From: Pratylenchus scribneri
Lineage: Eukaryota > Nematoda > Chromadorea > Rhabditida > Pratylenchidae
DNA length: 64,000 bases
Reading direction: 5' to 3'
Assembly: GCA_030063045.1 (NCBI GenBank)
Contig: JAQSEB010000032.1
Span: 2,418,001-2,482,000, forward strand
Part shown: piece by piece, positions 57,193 to 64,000 of the stretch
Layout of the letters: the number at the start of each line of letters is the position of its first letter
Numbering within the stretch: the first letter of the stretch is position 1
Translations under genes and position numbers: made by a program
The notes under the pieces: generated by a model
Database searches by the model: none
The model's input: the letters and a program-made list of their open reading frames with translations, nothing else
Told to the model about the DNA's origin: nothing

Positions 57193-60100
57193 ATGTCCCT
57201 CCTTTACTGGCCATTTCCGAATATAATTTTGTTGGCTTTTTTGGTATCAATTGTGTTGGCCAGCGATGATGAAGAGCGGCTGATGATGGATGTGTTCCGA
57301 GGCTACAATTCCCTGATTTTGCCAATTCGAAATGACAGTCAACCAATAATTGTGCGAATGACAATGCAATTGGTTTTGCTGATTAGTGTGGATGAAAAGG
57401 ACCAAGTGAGTTTAGAAGAGCACATTGTCATAATTGTTTGTTGTTTGGAAGTAGAATAGTATTATTCTCTCTCAAGGTTAATCAAGAATAAATCCGCCTG
57501 TTTTTAAGAATAATTCCGCCTGTTTTAATTCCGCCTGGCGAACTTAGAAAATAATTCCGCCTGTTTTAATTCCGCCTGGCGAACTTAGAATAATTCCGCC
57601 TGGCGAACATAAAATAATTCCGCCTGGCGAACTTAGAATAATTCCGCCTGGCGAACTTAGAATAATTCCGCCTGGCGAACATAAAATAATTCCGCCTGGC
57701 GAACTTAGAATAATTCCGCCTGGCGAACTTAGAATAATTCCGCCTGGCGAACATAAAATAATTCCGCCTGGCGAACTTAGAATAATTCCGCCTGGCGAAC
57801 TTAGAAAATAATTCCGCCTGTTTTAATTCCGCCTGGCGAACTTAGAATAATTCCGCCTGGCGAACTTAGAATAATTCCGCCTGGCGAACTTAGAAAATAA
57901 TTCCGCCTGTTTTAATTCCGCCTGGCGAACTTAGAATAATTCCGCCTGGCGAACATAAAATAATTCCGCCTGGCGAACATAAAATAATTCCGCCTGACCA
58001 ACTTTAGAATAATTCCACCTGTTTTATCAACCATCCAATTTATTATAAATGGAGCGAAAGCAAACACTAATCTTCATTTTCTTTAGCAATAAATGTGAAG
58101 AAGATAGAGTACAGTATTTCTTTTGTTGAAAAGGAAGGATCAAATAAATTTTCCAGCGGCATTTTGTGATTCTCCCTTCCTTTTTCCTTTTGCTTCGCCC
58201 TCAACGAATGCATTTTAATTATTCTAGGTCATTTTTATATACAAAATCCACAAGCATATTAACCCAAACAATACCATTCAAGTCGATTTGATTTCATTTA
58301 AAAAATAAATGCTCCACTATCCAATCATTTCCAAATGGTTTATTTTATCTCCCATTTTTGTTGAGAAAAAGTTTTGAATATAAAAAATTCGAAGAAAATC
58401 CATTTTAAGTTATCAAAATCATATTTTAAACGATTTTTATCCTTGTTGAATTATGGCCAAAAATGGTCTCCGCACGAATGCCTTCTCTTTGGGAATTTGT
58501 TCATTTTTCAGATTATGCACACAAATGTTTGGCTCACACTGAAATGGAAGGCCAGTCTAATTTAAGTATACATCCAAATTATTTCAATTTAAGGATTTTC
58601 AAATGAGTTGGAGTCCAGTGAATTATGGAGGCATAAAAGAAATGCGAGTTTCGCCTGACAAAGTTTGGCTACCGGATATTGTGGGTCCATCCATACATTT
58701 AAATCTTTTCACTAAATTTATCCATTTCAGGTTCTCTTCAATAAGTGTTTCAGATTCCATTTTTCTTTCATTCCATTTCCATTTTAGTGCCGATGGCAAT
58801 TATGAAGTGTCATTTATGTCCAATGTGATCATCGACTACCAGGGCAATGTCCTATGGGTGCCACCCGCTATTTATAAAAGTTCTTGCATAATTGGTTTGG
58901 CTGCCACCCTCAAAATTTCATTTTAATCTCGATTTTAGATGTTGAATATTTTCCCTTTGATGAACAAGGTAGTTGGTTTTTTCCTCCAGCGTAGGGGAGT
59001 AGAAGATGCATCAGAATTTGGCCAATAGCTAAACGAGGCAAAAGCTAATTTGGGAAGGCGATATAACATTGGAAAGTTAAAAGTATTCTTTACAAAGTAG
59101 CCTATTTTATATTTTATAAATTCGAGCTATATAAAAATTATATGCCCTTTAATTTAATGAACCCGAATTTGGAGGAAGAACTTTTTCTTTCAAAGCTATT
59201 TAAGTTTACAAAAACTAGTTAAGCCACTTCTAAAAGGACATTTAGTGCTTTCAAATGGCATATCGCCTTCCTAAATTGATTACTTGCTTGCTGAGCTATG
59301 GCCAAAATAGGGGAAAGATGGAAATGAATACCACCGATTGAGTAGAAGATGGATCAGATTTTGGCTCATAATTCAGGGAGGCGAGAGCCAATTTTGGAAG
59401 GCGATATACTATTGGAAAGCCAAAAGTTCCCTCTACAAAGTGGCATATTTTTAAAATTTATGAATTCAAATTAAAAAAGTTACATGTCTTTGAATCTAAT
59501 TTACTCGCATTTTAGAGGAAAAGCCGCTTTTTTTAAATTATGCAATTTTTCCATAAATTATAATAGCCAATTTTTAGAGGACTTTTAGGGCTTTCAAATG
59601 GCATATCACCTTCCCAAATTGGTTGCTTCCTTGTTGAGATATGGCCAAAAGAAAGGCCCAAATATACTCAATCGATGGGTATTGGGTACTCAATTGCCCT
59701 CTTTCACTTTTCCCAATCTCTCATATAAATAATTTAATGTTTCTTCCCAAAAAGTTTGCCATCTCATTTTTGGCTCCTGGACATACAATGAGAATGAAAT
59801 TAAAATGGAATTTGAGCAGGCTGAATTGATGGACTTGGTTTGACCTTTTTGGACCAATTCCCCCTTATTTTTGTTTAGACTGAATACGCAAAAAGTGTCA
59901 GTTCAATTTGGGATGTGATCGGTAATTTCAATAACAATAAATAATTTACTTATTATTTATAAAAGATGCCCCGGCATCATTGGTGAATCGTCGGTAAATT
60001 TGTATTTTTCTTACACAAAAATATTTTATTTTCTATTTTGGAACTCGAATTGAATTCCAGCTTCGAATTAGACGTAAAACCCTGTTTTATACGATTGTTT

Positions 60101-62192
60101 TGGTTGGCACTATTCCTCCCTAATATATTTCCATTATTTATATTTCCGATTATTCCCACCGTTTTGATGGCATTTTTGTCAATGGCAGTTTTCTTTTTGC
60201 CCACTGATTCGGGCGAGAAAATGACCCTGACCATTTCGGGTTTTTTCGACCCTTTTCCATCCTCTACATTTAATTTCCACAGTTTTGCTTTCCATTGTCG
60301 TTTTTTTGCTTCTCGTTTCCAAAATTTTGCCGCCCACTTCATCCACAATTCCGCTAATGGCCAAATATTTACTCCTCACATTTGTGTTAAATATCACCAC
60401 AATTTCGGTCACGGTCATCATCATAAATGTCTATCATCGGGGACCAACCACACATAAAATGCCCAATTGGGTTCGATATGTGTTCTTAAAGGTGAGAAAA
60501 TGGATGGGTACCAAAAGAGGCGATTCTGTACCGCCAATTATGTACTTCAAGGCTATTTTGGCCATATCTCAACAAGGAAATTACCAATTTTGGAAGGCGA
60601 TATGGCATTCGAAAGCGGTAAATGGCCTCTAAAAAGTTGCCTTAAAAGATTTTGAAAAATTACATCACTTTGTTGAAAAAACAACTTTTTCTCTAAGAAT
60701 ACATTTTCATTTCACTCAAAGGCATGAAGCTTTTTTCTTTGGCTTAAATTCATAAAATTTTAAGGCCACTTTCTAGAGAATACATTGGGCTTTCCAATGA
60801 TATATCCCCTTCCAAAATTGGTTATTGCCTCGTTGAATTATTGACCAAAAATTAAGGCGATAGGCAATCGTATTGAAGTCGATTGTGTTATACTTTGGTC
60901 GTTTCTTTTGGCTATATCTCTACAAGGAAATAACCAATTCGAATAGATATAGGCCATTCGAAAGCATTAATTGTCCTATAAAAAGGGGCTTGATAAATTT
61001 TTTGAAACTTAAAACAATTTCTAAAATAAGCGGCTTTTAATGCAAAAAATTCGAGTTCATTTCACTCAAAGGCATGAAGCTTTTTTTCTTGGTTTGAATT
61101 CAAAAATATTTTAAGTCCAATTTATAGTGTAAATTTAGGGCTTTCCAATGGTATATTGCCTTCCCAAATTGGCAATCGCCTCGCTTAGATATGAGTAAGA
61201 AACTAATGCGGTTAGGAAAAGAAAACACTGAATCATCCCTTGACCATTTCTTTTGGACATAACTCAATAAGAAAGCTACCAATTTCGGAAGGCGATATGC
61301 TATTTGAAAGCTTTTTGTCCACTAAAAAGTAGCTTAACAATTTTTTTGAAATTTTAAAACATCTTAAAAATAAACGCTTTTTCCTCAAAATTCCAGTTCA
61401 TTTTACTGAAAGGCATTTAACTTTTTTACTTTGATTTGGATTCATAAAAATGTTAAGGTTACTTTGTAGAGAACATTTTGGCCTATCGATTAGTTATTGC
61501 CGCGCTGAGTTATGGTCCAAAAACTAATGAATCGACCAAATAGAATCGTTCCACGTCGATAAATGTTTAAATTGGATTATCCCCTCAAAAAAGTTGATGC
61601 CTCGTTTGCTTTGCATGAAAAGGCCGAATGCTGGAATAAATCAACAACAAAAACGGCCAAAAAATGGACTTTACACAAAATTGCCTGGGATTGGCAAATT
61701 CACCACTTCACCGATGCCACAAATCCATCATCCACATTGCCCCGAGGGAAAGGCAACTAACAAAGTTTCGCTTTCTGTTTCTGCCGTACCTGGCGATACG
61801 GTTGATGAATCTTTGCTGAACAAAGAAGTGGAATTCCCGTTAAGCCCTGAAGCTGTTCTCTTTAAAAATTATAAAATTAAAAATGGCTGATTTTTCAGGC
61901 TAAAGCCGTCGATGCCCTCGAATATATCACTGAACATTTGCGCAAAGAGGAGGAACATAAAACGGTACACGGAAGTGGAAGAATTTTATGGGAAACCCCT
62001 TTTTAGCATCGAGATGATTGGCGATTTGTGGCCATGGTCATTGACAGATTCCTTTTGTACATTTTCTTTGGGGTCACTTTGGGTGGCACAATGGGCATTT
62101 TATTGTCTGCGCCAACTGTTTTTGAATCAGTCGACCAAAAAGCTGTTCTTCAAAGATTAATTCACATTTATAATAGTGGAGGACAACTTTAA
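57193..62192 (+). CDS. nicotinic acetylcholine receptor subunit, non-alpha UNC-29/LEV-1-like
   Basis: Exons: 57193-57405, 58512-58550, 58594-58680, 58731-58744, 58788-58894, 58939-58968, 59755-59837, 59879-59921, 59966-59993, 60042-60102, 60149-60239, 60283-60491, 61594-61854, 61899-61964, 62007-62192; 505 residues. A pentameric ligand-gated cation channel subunit of nematode muscle or neurons. Seen in order: signal peptide; WLTLKWKDFQMSWSP; SADGNYEVSF and VPPAIYKSSC; the Cys-loop with 13 residues between cysteines; IRRKTLFYT; TM1-TM3 (PTVLMAFLSMAVFFLP, VLLSIVVFLLLVSKILPPTS, AKYLLLTFVLN); and TM4 (FVAMVIDRFLLYIFFGVTLG). No vicinal Cys pair before TM1, hence non-alpha; levamisole-receptor membership is inference. 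Exon 4 is only 14 nt. Intron 2 has a GC donor. Introns 9 and 10 end GG and CG. Introns 1, 6 and 12 hold repeats. Confidence 0.92.
57485..58028. repeat. minisatellite array in receptor intron 1
   Basis: 24- and 15-bp modules of the AGGCGGAATT family on the minus strand, with a 26-bp variant (CTTAGAAAATAATTCC). It is the bulk of intron 1. Confidence 0.95.
58731..58744 (+). other. 14-nt microexon of the receptor gene
   Basis: GTTCTCTTCAATAA between CCATTTCAG and GTGTTTCAG encodes V-L-F-N and the first bases of the next Asn. It is required to connect LPDI to ADGNYE in the agonist-binding loop, as in all receptor family members. Confidence 0.9.
59010..59320. mobile_element. MITE A copy (receptor intron 6)
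   Basis: Left arm AGCTAAACGAGGCAAAAGC, right arm GGCATATCGCCTTCCTAAAT. Confidence 0.85.
59350..59660. mobile_element. MITE A copy (receptor intron 6)
   Basis: Left arm TAATTCAGGGAGGCGAGAGC, right arm GGCATATCACCTTCCC. Second copy in the same intron. Confidence 0.85.
60540..60870. mobile_element. MITE A copy (receptor intron 12)
   Basis: Left arm CATATCTCAACAAGGAAATT, right arm TGATATATCCCCTTCC. Confidence 0.85.
60895..61235. mobile_element. MITE A copy (receptor intron 12)
   Basis: Left arm CTATATCTCTACAAGGAAAT, right arm GGTATATTGCCTTCCC, end near CTGAATCATCCC. Confidence 0.85.
61240..61560. mobile_element. MITE A copy (receptor intron 12)
   Basis: Left arm CATAACTCAATAAGAAAGCT, right arm with TTTGTAGAGAACATTTTGGC and a deletion in the last part. 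Third copy in the intron. Confidence 0.8.
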
Positions 62193-62459
62193 ATTAAAAT
62201 GCATTTTTTCCATTTCAATAATTTGAATAAATTTCGTCGTTAATTTGTCTTATTGATGGGTTATAGGAAAAAGAATTGTAATTGACATTGATAAATAATT
62301 TAAGTGAATTAAAAATGGACTAATAAAACAAGTGAAGGATATGCCCCTTTTGATATATTCACTGCAAATCAAAGGAAAAAAGAAAGGAGAGCCATCAAAA
62401 AATGCTGCTGGGAAATTTTTGTTTTCATGCAATATCGTACTCTCTCAAGAGGCTGAATT
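62193..62459. other. short intergenic stretch
   Basis: 3' UTR and flank of the receptor gene, then the next minisatellite. Confidence 0.4.
62226..62231 (+). terminator. polyadenylation signal of the receptor gene
   Basis: AATAAA 35 nt after the stop codon, the expected distance for a short nematode 3' UTR. Confidence 0.55.
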
Positions 62460-63340
62460 AATCTTATTAGAACAGGCGAATTCTTAAAAACAGGCGGAAT
62501 TATTCTAAGTTTTAAAACAGGCGGAATTATTCTAAGTTTGCCAGGCGGAATTAAAACAGGCGGAATTATTCTAAGTTTGCCAGGCGGAATTAAAACAGGC
62601 GGAATTATTCTAAGTTCGCCAGGCGGAATTAAAACAGGCGGAATTATTCTAAGTTCGCCAGGCGGAATTAAAACAGGCGGAATTATTCTAAGTTCGCCAG
62701 GCCGAATTAAAACAGGCGGAATTATTCTTAGTTCGCCAGGCGGAATTATTCTAAGTTCGCCAGGCGGAATTATTCTAAGTTCGCCAGGCGGAATTATTCT
62801 AAGTTCGCCAGGCGGAATTATTCTAAGTTCGCCAGGCGGAATTATTCTAAGTTGACCAGGCGGAATTATTCTAAGTTCGCCAGGCGGAATTATTCTAAGT
62901 TTTAAAACAGGCGGAATTATTCTAAGTTCGCTAGGCGGAATTATTCTAAGTTTTAAAACAGGCGGAATTATTCTAAGTTCGCCAGGCGGAATTATTCTAA
63001 GTTTTAAAACAGGCGGAATTATTCTAAGTTCGCCAGGCGGAATTATTCTAAGTTTTAAAACAGGCGGAATTATTCTAAGTTCGCCAGGCGGAATTATTCT
63101 AAGTTTTAAAACAGGCGGAATTATTCTAAGTTCGCCAGGCGGAATTATTCTAAGTTTTAAAACAGGCGGAATCATTCTAAGTTCGCCAGGCGGAATTATT
63201 CTAAGTTTTAAAACAGGCGGAATCATTCTAAGTTCGCCAGGCGGAATTATTCTAAGTTCGCTAGGCGGAATTATTCTAAGTTTCAAAACAGGCGGAATTG
63301 CCAGGCGGAATTATTCTTTAAAATAGGCGGAATTAATGAA
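62460..63340. repeat. minisatellite array with 24-, 15- and 27-bp modules
   Basis: The left part alternates 24- and 15-bp modules; the right part alternates the 24-bp module with a 27-bp fusion (AGGCGGAATTATTCTAAGTT + TTAAAAC). All modules are multiples of three, so a 305-codon frame of repeated peptide crosses it on the minus strand. That frame is not a gene. Confidence 0.95.
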
Positions 63341-63440
63341 GACCTTTCCTTAAAATTTTTATCGATGACTGTTATTTTAAAAAAAATTACAGATAAATCA
63401 ATAATTTAAAATGTTTTTATGAATAAAAAATTGTAAATAA

Positions 63441-64000
63441 TCAAAGGGAAGAATGTAAATCATCGTCAACTCTAGGTCTTTTTGCGGACATTAAGCCTTC
63501 ATCTTCATCCTCTTCCGATTCACTCAATGCCAAATCCGCATTCAATTGGCCGCTGGTGTGCATATCACTTTGAAGTAGTTCACTGGAGACTGCATCCTTG
63601 TCCCAAACTGAATATATTTAAATTAAATTAATTTATTTATTAAATCTAACCTTTATATCCTCCTCCCTCTTCCTCCTCCTCCAAGGCTGGCTCTGTTCCC
63701 TCTCCATAATCTTCTTCCTCCTCCTCGTCATCATTGCTCAATGCCAAATCCTCCTGGAGCAAATCGCCTCCATCTTTTGTTTCTGCAAATTTTATTCATC
63801 ATTTCTTTAATTTGAATATTCAAAACGTACCAATTATTCCGGTGCTTCCCGCATCTTCCTCGCCAATGTAAAATTTGATGTCTTGAGAGTGACCACCGGG
63901 GCCAGGTCCATCATCCGTGTCGTCCGGAATTTCAATCAATGCTATTTCTTCCTGTCCTCCTCCACCGACCACTGCTGTGATTTGCCTTTCTGCTGCGGCC
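63441..64000 (-). CDS. 3' end of a gene for a Glu/Asp-rich protein (partial)
   Basis: Three exons read from the window edge on the minus strand: 64000-63831, 63782-63651 and 63607-63441, joined in phase 1 by canonical introns (GTACGT...TTTGCAG, GTTAGA...ATTCAG) and ending TGA at 63441. About 155 C-terminal residues are seen: a Gly/Pro-rich part with IALIEIPDDTDDGPGPGG, then acidic runs (EDLALSNDDEEEEEDYGEG, ALSESEEDEDEG) and a basic-hydrophobic KRPRVDDD near the end that could be a nuclear localisation signal. DLALS occurs twice in acidic context, suggesting an internal repeat. I do not recognise the family. The start lies outside the window. Confidence 0.75.

Noticed and set aside
59982..60060. 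Alternative canonical splice of receptor intron 9 (TTG|GTGAAT to CCAG|CTTCGA)
   Set aside because: It keeps the frame but removes ten residues (VNRRTRIEFQ) that match the family just before TM1. Intron 10 would still lack an AG, so it does not remove the anomaly. Kept as a possible minor isoform.
62369..63286. 305-codon open frame of IIPPGELR-type repeated peptide
   Set aside because: It is the translation of minisatellite modules whose lengths are multiples of three; equally long frames occur in the other orientations. The start and end lie in unique flank without splice or family support.

Overview
This is a window of nuclear DNA from an AT-rich eukaryote, most likely a nematode and probably a plant-parasitic tylenchid such as a cyst nematode. 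The evidence is intron-dense genes with a sharp 34-60 nt intron class, about 5 % GC-AG introns, candidate trans-splice acceptors just upstream of start codons, and nematode-type products (an UNC-29/LEV-1-like acetylcholine receptor subunit, an EAAT glutamate transporter, a PHA-2/HHEX-like homeobox protein). Species assignment is inference. All gene models were assembled by hand from reading frames, splice signals, phase agreement and remembered family motifs. No search was run.

Layout: a complete, apparently very young Ty3/gypsy LTR retrotransposon (3614-8614) lies after a 2-kb minisatellite. Then come a C-terminal fragment of a PHAF1/UPF0183 gene (+, 11224-12450), a Rab-like GTPase (-, 12615-15171), an EAAT transporter (+, 19064-23790), a leucine-rich-repeat membrane protein (-, 25046-28178), a BED-finger/dCMP deaminase fusion (+, 29393-31463), a bacterial-type GT4 glycosyltransferase (+, 33021-35328), mannosyl-oligosaccharide glucosidase I (-, 36400-42186), a PHA-2/HHEX-like homeobox gene (-, 46490-48448), a long-chain acyl-CoA synthetase (+, 51398-56604), a nicotinic receptor subunit (+, 57193-62192) and the 3' end of an unrecognised acidic-protein gene (-, 63441 to beyond 64000). 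The genes look functionally unrelated; there is no operon-like spacing.

The repeat landscape is the most distinctive property. Three palindromic MITE-like families (here A, B and C) account for most introns longer than about 300 nt. Family A has about 22 copies, 18 of them inside introns; eight of nine clear family B copies are intronic, and two family B copies carry exact 8-bp target duplications. A family of GC-rich minisatellites (24-, 15- and 27-bp modules sharing an AGGCGGAATT core) occurs at seven places in both orientations, and a 29-bp minisatellite occurs at two places in opposite orientations.

The observations most worth following up are the apparent horizontally acquired, intron-bearing but N-terminally incomplete glycosyltransferase; two consecutive introns of the receptor gene whose only frame-compatible 3' ends are GG and CG instead of AG; the intron-biased MITE families; a splice donor and a C-terminus apparently supplied by MITEs; and the BED-finger/deaminase fusion.
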